Positions 45,334-58,200 of a DNA stretch of 64,000 bases are shown piece after piece. A program made the position numbers and the translations under genes. The notes under the pieces were generated by a model. That model had not been told where the DNA came from and did no database searches. It saw nothing but the letters and a program-made list of their open reading frames with translations. The stretch is from Scleromitrula shiraiana (lineage: Eukaryota; Ascomycota; Leotiomycetes; Helotiales; Sclerotiniaceae). Each line of letters starts with the position of its first letter. The first letter of the stretch is position 1. The stretch is taken from assembly GCA_028455995.1 (NCBI GenBank), contig JABELC010000002.1:2976001-3040000 (forward strand). Direction: 5' to 3'.

Positions 45334-45936
45334 TTGCTGGGGTCTACAATAACTGGTTCTCATGTCAACCCATCGTCTCTTGTCGCCCGTGAGAACATCT
45401 CAACTGAGAATGCCACAGGTTGAATACTGGAACTCCAACAACATGGTGTTATAGTGTTGTTGTGTGACTTTTGTTGTTTTTTTTATTTTGATTTGTTTGT
45501 TTGCCGTGGTGTGCAATAGATGAGGTGAGTAGCGATTGTAAGAATCATATGTCTTGGATCGTATGATTGAAAATATCATTTAGCTCTGTTATCTATACTG
45601 GGAGGAAACTGGAAATGAAGTCTAATGTACTACTTTAGAATACAATATAATTACTCACCCGTATACTACTCAATCATTGTAGAGGATTGATCAAACATAG
45701 TGTTTCAAAATATTTATTATTTATTCATTCGTAGTGCATCCATATTCATGATCTATCATGATCTACTGTACTCTCAACATTTACCGTAAATCTGAGCATT
45801 ATAAAAAGATCACCCTCTGATTGCAGAAACCAAATCATCAAAAAGCTACACAAGTATCTCTACATGTAAAATTTATCTCCAAGACAAAAAGGACATTGCA
45901 ATAAAAAGAGATCAAACAATTTAAACAATCCACAAG
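45334..45936. other. intergenic region between paralogues 4 and 5
   Basis: No gene was seen beyond the alternative frame mentioned for paralogue 4. Its right end contains the promoter of paralogue 5. Confidence 0.4.
45800..45808 (+). promoter_or_regulatory. TATA-like box upstream of paralogue 5
   Basis: TATAAAAAG lies about 135 bases upstream of the ATG at 45937. It is a sequence match only. Confidence 0.35.
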
Positions 45937-46280
45937 ATGTCTTATATGTCAAGACAATCATCCTTTACCAATCTCCAACTCAACGACCAATACTGGGTCT
46001 GTTGCAAGCGACCTGCAAATGGCGTCAACAAATCACCAGTACGCCAAACTGCAAGCCCTCTAACAACTTCCCATAACTTAATGCTAACAAAATTCACCAG
46101 TGCCTTAATCCCAACTCAACTCACGTTCAGAAATGCTCTTGGTGCAATCACATTAGATGCGAGGATTGTTTGGAGAAGCCAACGCCTTTCCACGATGCAG
46201 TCTTGGGGCATCTTCGAAATGGTCTTGAGAAATTGGTCAGTTCGTCAGTTAACCTCACTATACAATGTTTACCCCAATAA
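45937..46280 (+). CDS. small Cys-rich putative zinc-binding protein (paralogue 5)
   Basis: Exons 45937-46038 and 46101-46280 give 93 residues. The intron starts GTACGC, has a GCTAAC branch site and ends CACCAG, in phase 0. Without splicing the frame runs into unrelated sequence. Exon 1 has LNDQYWVCCKRPANGVNKSP. Exon 2 begins CLNPNSTHVQKCSWCNHIRC and continues EDCLEK. The pattern W-x-C-C, C, C-x2-C-x-H-x-R-C-x2-C is the same as in the paralogues at 14.3-17.4 kb. A TATA-like box lies 135 bases upstream. Function is unknown; zinc binding is inferred from ligand spacing. Confidence 0.78.
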
Positions 46281-46559
46281 GGTGGTACAGGGGGTTGGGG
46301 AGCGAGGCTTTTGCATTTTACTATCTTCTCACTAGATTGCAAGATATGAAAAACGAGCATTCCAATTTTTGTGATTTTTTTGAGCGAGGGATGGAGTAAA
46401 TTCAACACCGTAAGCAGCACTGTGCATGGTGGAGTCAAGCATACTATTCATATATACTAGTATTATTGAACAATATCCAAACATTTCTCTATGATTTATG
46501 TTCGTACTCTCTACTAAGTTGAAACTGAAAGTGTGAAGATCTCAAAACTCTACTTAAAG

Positions 46560-49353
46560 TCAAAGACGCTTTAAAGGTCGTGTCACATCTTGCTGTTCAT
46601 CCTTCTCATGGGTTTCCTCGATATCTGCGGTTTCCAAATCATCACTATCATCCGAATCATCTTCCATTAACACTCTACTTTTACTTTGCATATCTTCCGC
46701 ACTAATAATGACTGAGAAACCTCGACATGCCGCATCCGCCGCAGTAATTTTAGAAAAATAATCCTCTATAGCATTACTGCGGTGAGGATCGGTTGAAAGA
46801 TTTATGATCATACCAATATATTGAAGAATATGTGTAGAGAGATCAATGAGTGACTCCTCGTACTTTTTGTCGAGGCTCATACCCACCCAATGAGTGTAGA
46901 TACTTTCCATCACAGCATATCGTGCAATGATACTGGCGATTTCTGCAAGATGAATCATAATTTCACATCTCATTTCATTGGAAGAGCCGATATTGAGAGT
47001 AAGGACATTCTGTTAATACTTATTAGTTGACGTTTTTATCGTACGAGCCAATTGATCATACCTTAGCAGCATAGCAAAAACAAGACCAAACGACGATTCC
47101 GTCTTTAAAGCCCAATGTATCTTTCATTACCTTCAAAATGTCAAGGATTCGTTTCACAGGATCATGGGCTCCTGGTAACAGGCACATGATTTCCGTAAGT
47201 GTTTCCATTTCTGACTCCACCGACCAAGAATCATCGATGGCACCAGGATCTTCACCATACAAAGCATCCAGTGATATGTTAAGAGATTCCAAAGTTACTT
47301 CCAAAGTGCTCGCAGTTTCATCACCATCGGATATCAGCCGTCTTAGAGCCTTGATCCAAAGTTTCTCTACGTTGTCATTTGAAGGTACGGTTGTAGCATA
47401 AAGAGCCGGGGAGACCTCCTCCGATTGATTGCGATTACGATCGCGATCATGGAATATTTCAGGCTCTACATCTAGTCTTCTTTTTTTCCTTGGGGGATTT
47501 CCGGAATTCTTGAGATATGTCCAAGATTGCTCAACTAGGTCCACAGGTTCTTGTTTTTTATTGTTTGATGCTGAGAGTTTTGCTGTCTGGTTACTATCGA
47601 GGTCTGAAATTCGCGCTTGTGGTTCTTTATGTTTACTTTCGGATTTTTCATGATTCATTTGATTATCATCTGAACGATAGCCAAGTATTGTTTCTTCGGA
47701 GAGCGAATCTAAGAAATCTTTTGCATCGTAATCAATATCCTTGTCTGCCATCAGTTGAGGTTCCTCTAATGATGGATCAGACTGTGGGTAAGAAGGGGAG
47801 AATCCTGGAGAACAAGGTGAAAATCCCGGAGATGATTTAGGGGTATCTGCTCCATCGATTATTGGTATAAAGTGGGAGCTGAGATTCGATAATGGTGGTA
47901 TTTGTGTAGCAGTATATGCGTTTCCATATTGTGTATCAAACGGTGATGTCTGATGAGCGCCATAGGTTCTACATTGGTTATCAAAAGGTGATGTCTGTGC
48001 TTGCTGAGCACTCGATTGGCTCAAGGGAGATCGGCCAAAGAGCCCAGAAGGTTGTTGTGACTGAACCTGTGACAGCTGAAATTGTTGCTGCTGCTGTCTT
48101 TGCATCATCATCCGTTGCTGCATAGCCGCCTGTATCATCATCTGTTGCTGCATAGTCGCCTGTCTCTGTATCGATATTAGGTGTTGAGACACAGGCGCTT
48201 CACCCAGGCTTTCTTTTGATGGAGTCGCACTTGGAGGTGTTAAAGACGCTGCCCATGCATCAGCATCGGTCTTCTCCATATTGAAGTTTTTCATCGCAGA
48301 TGTAGCCATCTCTTCCCTCCAGGTTTTTAAAGAATCTTTCTGCGTATCAATAGTTTCAAGGCCTTTAGAAGCGGTTAGGGTATTGGGAATATGTTGACTG
48401 CTGACAGCACTACTAGATTCCTCGCTTATTTCTCTAGAAGAGCTACTAGTCATCGGTTGTATTGACGCGTCATCCGCATCTGTTTTTGCATCATCTCCTT
48501 GGCCTTTCTCCTCCACAAATTCCTGCGCTGTACCGGGATCTTTATTATGATAAGATATCGCGCTATGGAAAGAGTCGACAGACTCCAATGCCTGTTTATT
48601 TTGAAATGACATGGTGTTTGGCATGACAATGTTAGATATGAATGGAGATGCGGAGTTAGCTTCGGTATTTGTTCGAGAGGTTGGCGAACCGATATAAGTC
48701 GCCGAAGTACTTGATGAGTTAAGGACTGAAGATGAGTCTCCCGGTTGTAAAGATGTATTGGAGGATGATATACATCTATTGGCCAAGCTACTCTGATCCT
48801 TCATAGTGAGACCATCTAATTTCATCCTCGTTTCTTGGACTTCTTTCAACGTTTCTGGTGATAGACCTTGATTCACATTCCCTTCAAGCAAGCTGGTATT
48901 TTGAATACCGAGAGAATTCATCATATGATCAGCCTTGAGCGCACTCAATACACTTAGGGTGCCCATTAGACTCAATTTCAGATCTCTCAGCCTCGCTAGC
49001 AACTTCATTATCTCTTTTTCCTTGTACAACCATTTCACTTTCGCCCACATGCTACCACTCCGTAGCTTCCGAATAATGCGATCAATCTTTGTGCATATAG
49101 TTGCACAATCCCCGATTATTTTGGCTGTAAGTCTATAGATTTGATCGGCGTAACGCCCATCTTTGCCATTAAGAAGGGTTGAAAAAAGGTGAAGCTCATC
49201 AGAGAAAGTTTCTAAATCTCGTGCCAAATCTTTGATATCGGAAGGTGCGTTTGATAAAGCTTCACCAACTTCATATAAAGTCTTGGATATAGTATAGACG
49301 GTTCCAGCAAGTTGAGCAATACTAGCTATGCCGCCAATTACCTCAAGGGCCAT
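46560..49353 (-). CDS. protein with STAND/NLR-type fungal N-terminal domain and Gln-rich linker
   Basis: Two minus-strand exons, 47062-49353 and 46560-47009, give 913 residues. The start at 49353 is preferred over one 20 codons upstream because MALEVIGGIASIAQLAGTVY is how this N-domain normally begins. The first 170 residues are helical (DIKDLARDLETFSDELHLFS, KVKWLYKEKEIMKLLARLRD), matching the fungal N-terminal domain found in NLR-like STAND proteins and the PigL-N family. A long Ser-rich region follows, with a Met/Gln-rich run at about 382-420 and a bipartite basic stretch PPRKKRRLD. Then comes a helical C-terminal part crossing the intron (DGIVVWSCFCYAAK, LTLNIGSSNE). There is no NACHT or NB-ARC domain and no repeats. 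It is possibly nuclear. Confidence 0.75.
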
Positions 49354-50177
49354 GATGTAATGGCTGTGCTGTGAGTTTATCCACGAGTCAACAAAGCATG
49401 AGAAATCTGACAAACGTTTAATTGTGGAATGATCTAATCAAATAGTCACATCTCATCGTCAAGGCTTCAGTAGTCCATGAAGCCTTACACTGTCCACGAG
49501 TCTAACAGATGGGCGGTAAAATTTAGGCCACGCAGCATCATCCACAACATTGGAAGGTACCTACTAAAATAGTAGTAATTGGGAGATATGAATGTCAAGA
49601 TCAAGCGACATTAAACATTGCTATTCCGATTCAATATGGAAGGAGTGGAATGCGCGCGACAGCTAGAAAGAAACTTGTAGAGATCGTTTTCATAAGCTTA
49701 TGATTAGTAATAAACCATGTATTTTGACTAAGCACAATAACTACATGGTTGCAATTGATTGGAGTACTGGAGTATTGGTGGGGAATCCCCAAATCCTGAA
49801 TGAGATGGGATCTTTTCCTCTCTCAAGTAGGTCTATCATTGCTAGTACTATTTATGGTTAGTACTCGGAAAACATAAACACCGACACTAGTGAATATTGA
49901 GTATGGCTCCATATATATAACACTTAGACGAGTTAGACCTAGACATCATAGTAGATAGCCTTACCTCGCCTCGCTCGCCAAGGCTAGGTTTGCTATATCG
50001 TTCCAGAAGACTCCAGATTTACATTCATAATCAATCGCCTCGTCATGCTATTACTCAATCATTGTTATTACGACTTCAATTGACAATTTTCGGATTTTGT
50101 GTTAGCTTCTATTTATATACGAAATATTTAGGAGCCTATTCATATAGAGAGAGTATTTAATATCTCTTTGGCCCAGC
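49354..50177. other. divergent promoter region
   Basis: About 820 bases between divergent starts. No gene was seen. A short TCGCCTCGCTCGCCAAGG block occurs at about 49968-49983. Confidence 0.45.
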
Positions 50178-51116
50178 ATGGCTTTCTCATCGAATTCTGA
50201 AACTCCTGAAGGGGTGGCATCTTTTAGCACCATGGATGAAAAAGACCCGACATTAATAGGCGTTCACTGTCAATACGAATATTGTAATCAACTAGACTTT
50301 TTGCCCTTCCGCTGCGAATCATGTCGAGGTACCTTTTGTCTCGACCATCGTACAGAAACCGGTCACAAATGCTCACGCCCTGGAGAATGGGCAGCCAGAA
50401 GACGGCTTGCTAACCAGTCAAAACATTCATTGGGTGAAGGAAAGATGATGGCAGATGTCGAAAAACCATGCGCCTCACCGATTTGTAAGACAACGATCGG
50501 AACAAGCCTCTCGACAGCCGTACATTGTTCTACATGTAACCGAGACTATTGTTTGAAACATCGATTAAAAGAAGATCACGATTGTAAGAACCTCATTCCC
50601 ATCGGCGCGAGAGTTGGCAGATTCAACGAACAACAAGCAAGCGCGAAATTGGCTTTGGGAAAGTTAAAGGCTTGGGGAGCTGCTCAAAAGGCGAAGGTTG
50701 CTTCAACACGAGTTCTACCAGCACCAAAGCCTTCATCTGTTGCGGCTAGGTTGGTGGCAGTAAATCAGTTAAAAAAGACGGCGAAAGGAGACGCAAAATT
50801 GCCCCCAGAAAAGCGGGTATACATATATGTGGATGCGGAAGCTGCAACAACAACTTCGAAATTCCCTAGTGGAGCTTTTTTCTACTCTAAAGATTGGGTG
50901 ATGGGTCGAGTTTTAGATGCGGCAGCAAAGGGTCTTCAAGTAGAAAATGTGAACAATCAAGGCACGGATGAGAAATCGAAACTTAGAATTTTTCACGTGG
51001 AAGCTGGAAGGTTATTGGAGTTTAATGAGAAGGTTGGGGATGCTCTTGTCAGTGGCAATCGTATAGTTTTACTGCGGGGAGTGGGGCCGGCTATACCAGA
51101 TCTCATTGAGGCATGA
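50178..51116 (+). CDS. AN1-type zinc-finger protein (Cuz1/ZFAND1-like)
   Basis: This is a single exon of 312 residues. Two AN1 fingers are visible. The first is CQYEYCNQLDFLPFRCESC, continuing GTFCLDHR...HKC at about 31-65. The second is CASPICKTTIGTSLSTAVHC, continuing STC...YCLKHR...HDC at about 97-136. The C-terminal half (VYIYVDAEAATTTSKFPSGA, FFYSKDWVMGRVLDAAAKGL, NRIVLLRGVG) resembles the ubiquitin-like domain of yeast Cuz1 and human ZFAND1. These proteins bind Cdc48/p97 and the proteasome in arsenite and proteotoxic stress. Layout and length fit Cuz1 well. It is probably cytosolic, moving to stress granules or the proteasome. Confidence 0.9.
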   Translation: MAFSSNSETPEGVASFSTMDEKDPTLIGVHCQYEYCNQLDFLPFRCESCRGTFCLDHRTETGHKCSRPGEWAARRRLANQSKHSLGEGKMMADVEKPCASPICKTTIGTSLSTAVHCSTCNRDYCLKHRLKEDHDCKNLIPIGARVGRFNEQQASAKLALGKLKAWGAAQKAKVASTRVLPAPKPSSVAARLVAVNQLKKTAKGDAKLPPEKRVYIYVDAEAATTTSKFPSGAFFYSKDWVMGRVLDAAAKGLQVENVNNQGTDEKSKLRIFHVEAGRLLEFNEKVGDALVSGNRIVLLRGVGPAIPDLIEA

Positions 51117-52253
51117 TTGCATATTTGCATATTCCGACACGGTGTTTCTTTGTGGGACCTTATGGAATTGGCGAATGTTTACACGATACCATTTGAGCGG
51201 GAACGCAGGGCATTGCATAGGGAGATAGGTACAATTGGAGTTTCGGTATAGTAACCATTTGTTGGATTATTTGGGCTAAATAGATGAATAGTGCTACTCA
51301 AATAGATTAATACATTTTAAAGTCTCACAAAATAAAGTGGTATTGTTATCTATTCCAATGGCCTCGTCAAATCTGCAGGTCCTTGATCATCCGCCGCGCA
51401 TATGACACTTGGGCTTCTATAACTGGTTCAACCAACCTTTTTACATTCAACCTACATTCACCCATCATTCTAGCCTATCTTACAACATTAAATGGGGCGA
51501 CCATACCTAGTGCATAACAAGTGCATACCAAGTGCATATATACTGCAAATTGCCGTAGTAGATACTATCTATGATTATGTCGTATCCTGTTTCAATTGTT
51601 TTCTGTTTGCCGCCTCACTTCCTCTGTTGGCTGACCATTTCTAATCTGAAGATGTTTAGTCTAGCTATCTTACAGACATTCCACAAATGATCTTGATTTT
51701 TCTCCCTTCTTGAGCCCAACCGGAAGTTCTAACAATTGAAAGAAGTTCAGAGCTCCAATGATCAATCATTGTTTAAAGTTATCATACATTTTTGGAAAAT
51801 TTTCTATGTATTGTCTTGCATTCGGCGTTAGTTAATTGGCCAATTATCCGTTCTTGGCCCCCTTCTTTAGCCACACTTCCAATCTGATGGGGCAACAAAA
51901 AGTGTGTCGGGAGCTAACAAAATCCTGCATTCAAATCTGGACTTTCTCGGGCAGCTCCATATAGAAACTCGCAGTTGCGAGACCTAATTACCATCCATTT
52001 TGTAGATACATTATTTTCCTGCAGGATGATTATCGGGTATTGACGCATGAAACCCCACGTATTTATTAAGTACGCTGAGTCACTCTTACAGGATAAAGTA
52101 TTAAAAGATGCTTCAACCTCAAATTAAGATTGATCAATTGCTCAATTACATAGAAAATAATTATATTGATAAAGTGCATAGGGTCCTGATTAGCGAGACC
52201 CCTTTCATGTATTCCAACATTGTCATAAAAATATCGAGTACAATAATTTTGCC
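51117..52253. other. intergenic region, promoter of the large GNAT gene
   Basis: About 1.1 kb without a supported gene. It contains the AN1 gene 3' end and the leader of the large gene. Confidence 0.45.
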
Positions 52254-55200
52254 ATGACAACTTCCATCACGACAGGACCCACTATCTCCGTCCAATCTTC
52301 CCCTCGTCCCCATCTCCACACCTATAATCGCAAACTCCCCGCTTCCAAACAACCGTCTGAAATTCCTTCGGTCTTTCTAGATGCATGTGATATTCGGGAA
52401 AAAGTATTCGTACACGAACAAGGTGCAGTTCCTCTCTCTCATCATCTCGATACCGATGATGCTCGATCCGTTCACTTTGTTATTTATACTCCCCAAGAAT
52501 CGGATTTGTTAGAAAACTCAAAATCAATACCCGTTGGAACAATCCGAATAACCCCATATCCAAACGGTTTACATCCTTTACCAGATTCACATTTCAATGC
52601 TCCGCCTAATGATGCAGAAGTTGAAGATGCATCAACATTTTTCTTCAAGAGTCCGCCAAGTTATGAAGTTGACCGGAAAACAAGTTTACATGACGGTGTC
52701 GAGCCATACCTGAGATTAGGGAGGTTGTGTCTGCTAAGCGAATATCGAGGGAAAGGATACGCGGATTTATTAATTGAGGAAGCTGTCAATTGGGCGAAGA
52801 AACATCCCAATTTCTCAAAGGACATGTTAAGTGAAGAGGAGAAGAAAAATATACCCGAATGGAATGGATTGATAGGATTACATGCTAGAGAAACGGCAGT
52901 GAAGGTTTGGGAAAGAAACGGATTTGTGGTTGATGAGGAGATGAAAGGATGGTGGGAGGTAGATATCAGGCACGTGGGCATGTTCAGAAGGGTCGAGTTG
53001 GAAAGTAGGATAGCCGATATAGCATCGACGGCAGAAGATACGAAAGCCCAAGAAGCCCGATTGGAATCTCAAGATGGTGCGTCTGAAGCCAAAGAGTCTG
53101 AAGCGAAAATCAATGATACAGATCCTGAACCACGATCAACAACCGAGAGCCCACGGGCAGAAGCAGTACTAGAAGTTCAATCCGAAAAAATCAAAAACGA
53201 AGAACCAATTCCAGAGCCTAGCAGAGAAGAAAATGTTTCAGAATCAATACAGGAATCTACAAATGATGAATGCCCCGCAGATCCCGTCAAAGAAAAGAAG
53301 ACGAAGAAGGATAAGAAGAGTAAAAAGAGGAAAAAAGAGTCTATGAACGAAAGTAATACTCTCAATACTCTTACACCGACAGAGTCAGGAGAGGGAACTC
53401 TTTCCGCTGTTCTTGAAGTTCCAGGAGCCGACGCGGTTTCTCAAACGAGCAAGAAATCATCAAAGGATATGCAAAGCCAAAACACTTCTGAAGATAACTC
53501 TATCCCTAACGACAGTTCAAGACGAGAAGAAACGCCTACTGAAAATCGCGAGGTAGTCGACGCAGTTAGAGGCAAGAAGAGGAAAAATAAGAAAGGTAGA
53601 AATTCGCCCAGAGAAGATTTAACAGTGGGCTATGCTGCTTCAAGTTCAGAGTTTCTCACGGCTTCTAATCCCGAAGCGGATGACTCTGAAGAAGAATCGT
53701 CTTCGAAAAGGAGGAAGAGAGACAAAAAGGGCAAAAAGACGCTAGGAAATATTACAACAAATAATGCTGTTGCTGCCGATGATAAGCTTATTGCCGAAGG
53801 CGTACCTATCGAACCTGCAACCCCTATAACCCCTACGGTCGGGGCTGGAGATGATGTACCAAGCAAGAGTAAAAGAAAGAGAGATAAGAAGGCCAAAAAT
53901 GGGAAGACTGTCGATACTTCTACGGAACAGAGTACCACTGGTGTTCAAACACCTGCTGAACAAAACATGCCTGTGGCTGAGACTACAGAGATACTTGTGC
54001 TCGCAGAGGAATATATCGAAGTAGTCGAGGAACAAGAAGTGAATAGTGATCCATCTACCGAACAGATTGTAAAGGAAATTCCAATTTCGCATGAACCCGT
54101 AGTCGAGCAAGATACACCAGGCAGTCAGGTATCGAGAGAACATGTAGACGAAAATACTATCTCAAATGTAGAGAGAGAAGCTGAAGACTCACGAACTGAA
54201 ATTGGTACTGAAGAGTCTCAGCCCAAGAAGATACCAGCAGATAGTGCTTCTATCGGACATAGCGAGCAACAAACATCAAGTGACAAAGAAAAATCCGAAG
54301 AATTAACACCCGATAATGCAACTACTATCGTCGAGAGCCAGGCAACAGACTCTAATAATGAATTAAATTCAATAGATGTTGAGGAATCGCGAAAATTGGC
54401 TGAGAAGGGAGAAGAGCAACAGGAGATCCCAAAGGAAGAGCCCGCTGTGATAGAGAACAATCCCGAGCCAGAAAATGCTGTGCCAATTGTCGAAACCCAA
54501 AATTCCGATGAGGAAATCCAAGAAACGCCTGCAATAGATGAGACCAACGGTGAGATGCCAAATAAAGAGGTAGACACCGCCGTTGATGAGGTTCCGGATT
54601 CGACAGGTGAGACAAGACATACCGAAGAAGCTGTTACTTTTGAAGACTACTCCAATACTCGGAGTGGAGAAAATCATGATGATCCTCCTGCAAAGAATGA
54701 AAGTGGCATGGAAGGCAACCAAGAACAGCCCACTGCCAAGGGGGATCAAATTCAAGACGTAGAAACCACTTCTCCAATTATAGAAGAAAATTTGGTAACG
54801 ACCGATGAGGAATCGAAAAGCGATGGCCCTGGGGAAGAAACTGATACCTGTGATAAAGAAAATCCGATTTCGGTCACCAATGACGATGGCGAGGCTCACA
54901 TGGCTCAAGAAATGCCTCAAATAGATGCAACAGAATCTGAGCAAGTTGTATTTGCAAAACCACCCCAGCCAGAAGAGCCTAATGAGACCCAAGATGCACC
55001 TACCGAGGACGATCAGGGTATTCTCGAAGAAACAGACACCACCCCACCTATAGAAAATACTCAAGTCGTATCAGAGAATATCTCCGAGCCGCAGAATGAG
55101 GAAGACCCAATTACATCAACAAAAGAAACTCTCACCGTTTCAGAAGAAGATAAAGAGCCAGTTCAGAGTGATAATAGCGAGATTCAAGATGAGAATACCA

Positions 55201-58200
55201 GTGATTCCATCCCATCTGTGGAAGATTCTCCACCTTCGTCCGAAAACATTCCGGAGCCACAGAAGGAGGAGAGCGAAAAAGAAGGGTTGTCAGAGCATAT
55301 CTCTACTTCCGTAGAAAGATCTCAAGATATCCAAACTCTGGAAGACGATACAAAGAAGTCCCAACCTGAGAACTACTCTGCCCCCGCTCCAGAAGAAAGT
55401 ACTATCGTTGAAGAAACGCAACCAGAACCATCGAAAACGGAACAACCTGAGGAAACGGAGGTTCCACCTAGCGATACAAATCGAAAACCCGAAATGCAAA
55501 GCGAGGAAATCTCTTTCATAGCTGTGGAAAATGCTCTTACGGAAGAAGAAGATTCCACAATCAATTCAAATACTGACCAAAAAGACAAAGAACCAATAGA
55601 ATCTCCCCATCTCCAGCAACAAGTTGATGCTGAATCCGTTAAATTGTGTAGTTCTGACACCATAGAAGATGTTGGAGATTCAAGTTCATCAGAACAGCCA
55701 ATTCCAGAGGAATCTGTTTCAAAAATACCCGAGGAACCCGTTGCCGCAGACCCTGTCCTTGTAGAGCCTGTTTCCGTAGAACCTGTTCCTGAAGAACCTG
55801 CATCCGGAGAAGTTGATTCTGAAGAACTTGTTTCAAAAGACTCTGTTTCCGAAAACCTTACTGTCAATGAGCTTGTTTCTGAAAAGCCTGTTTCCCAAGA
55901 TGCTGTTTCTGTAGAGCCCGACAACGTTGAAGATGCAAAGTCTATCCACCAAGAAAACGACGAGACTGAATATAGCAAACCGGTTATTGAGCCCGGGGAA
56001 ACTATCTCCGAGGAATCCAATGATGTCCAAGAAAATGAGGATGCCACGGAAATCAAGTCTACAGAATCTAATCATTTAGAAGATTTCAGCGTTACTGGTG
56101 AGTCGAAAGAGAATGTTGCCAAGGAGCCTGACAATACCCAAGGCGCCCTCGAGTCAAAAGAAGTAGCTGTTTCCGAAGAAGGAGCGGACAATTTCGAAGA
56201 TGCTAAATCAAATGTAGAAAAGGAGGATTCTGTTGTTTCGCAATCCGATAATGGTGACGATGATAATGAAGATGAAGAAGAGGAAGAATCCGACTCTGAA
56301 TCTGAATCCGAATCCGAATCGACTGACAGTGATGTATCTGACGAGGAAGACTTAAGTGAAAGTGAGGAGACCACTGGTAAGAAACTATGATTTTATCCGT
56401 TATGCTTGCAATACTCAAACTAATTTATTCAGGAACAGGGGGAGAGAATACACAAGTTCAGGCTGGGCCAGTTACTGGTGGTACGCATATTTCGATAGCT
56501 TAGCAATATGATATCATTTTTCTACTGATCAAGTGGAAATTACCATACTGACAGAAGATTTTGCAATAGCTTCCAAGCCTACTGAGCCAATAGTCGACGA
56601 ATCAGAAGCAAAGCAGGTTGAAGAGGCCCATGATGGTAAGATTACTTTTCTGATCCTCATATCGTTGAAGCCTCTGAATGTGCAAATCGCTATCACGGAT
56701 CCCGAAATGAGAGTGTTTTGATAATATCAACATATGATCCAGTTTCATGAAGGCCAGAGGAATCTATGGAAATTCACGAAAAGAGCTAACACAGATTCCT
56801 TACAGAGCAAGAGCCCGCACATACCGAAAGCCCTACGGAGGAGGTCTCACAACCTCCACAAGCCCCAGGAGTTTCAGAATCATCTGATGCCGTAATCATA
56901 GTTCAAGACAAACCTGAAGAATCTCCAACAGTAGATGATCATCAAGAGTCAGAGCCCAGTGCAGCTATTGAGGTAGCAGAGCCTAAGGAGATAATTACCG
57001 AAACTTCTGCTCCTGAGATGGCAATTACAGAGCCGGACTCCACACATGTTGATGATCATACAGCCGAGGAATCTCCAGCGATCGAGACAAATCAATCCAC
57101 AGAGCAAGAAGTTGGAGACCTCAAGAAAGATGAATCAGAAGAGTCATCTGCACCAATTCTAGAGAGCCAGGACACAGAGTCCAAGTCTACCGAAGTTGCT
57201 AAACCTGAAGCACCGAATGTCGTACCTCCTCAGGCTGTTGCCGATGCGAAAGATCCCAAACCTAAACCCGCATCTGTTATAAAGCGAGGCGTTAGAGCAC
57301 TTGTAGCGAGATTCGAGTCTGGGTACATCGAGCCCGATCCGGAGCCAATTGAGAATCCTGCAATCGTTGAACAGCCACAAATTATGGAAAACGTGGAATC
57401 TCCGATTGGTAAGTTTTTGTGATATTTTCTTTTTTTGCTCGATATAGCAAATTTGACGAGAACGGTTATTGAACAACACTAACACAATATTTTCTAGAAT
57501 CAGCACCAACTGTTGAAGCGAGTGCAGCCAAAGAACAGGTTGAAACATCGGCTGCAAAACAAGTTGGTAAGAGAGCATCATGCAACACTATTTCCCCAGA
57601 TTTGCACAACATACAAAATTCACACCAAACCACAGAACCCGAACCTGAACCCGAACCCGAACCTGATACTACAGATCAAAATACAGTTGTATCTCCTATC
57701 ACCGATGAGTCTGCTCAGGAATCAGACGCCAGCAAATGTCCCGGAGGATTTGAGTTTCTCTCAAATTGGGGCTCTAATCCACGCCATGCTTCTCCAATAC
57801 CTGCTACAAAGGAGACCGAAGTTGTGGCTTCGAACCTGGCAGTTCAGGAGTCGGTTGAACAAAACACTGCTGGTATGTTTGTTTTTTGCCGTCCCGATCT
57901 GATAGGAGTATAAATAAACTGATGCGTGACCTACCAGAATCTGTTCCAACTGGGGATGCCGAACATACCGATCCTATAGTTGAGGGCGAAACTGTTAAGC
58001 TAGGCTCTCCTATTCGTAAGTAAATTTGCATTTGAAGACCCTCATTGATATTCTTATATTATTCCTAAATGCCCGATGTATTTCCAACCACCCACAAACT
58101 AACACAACCTCCAACCTTAGCCTCAGCAGCCCCCCCAATCCCTCCAAATAATGAGCAACCCACCCAAAACACCTCGCCTGAGAATGTAGAACCAGAGGCA

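Noticed and set aside
53177..56418. Many minus-strand frames rich in Ser or Phe/Leu inside the large GNAT gene
   Set aside because: Shadows of the Glu/Ser-rich coding strand.
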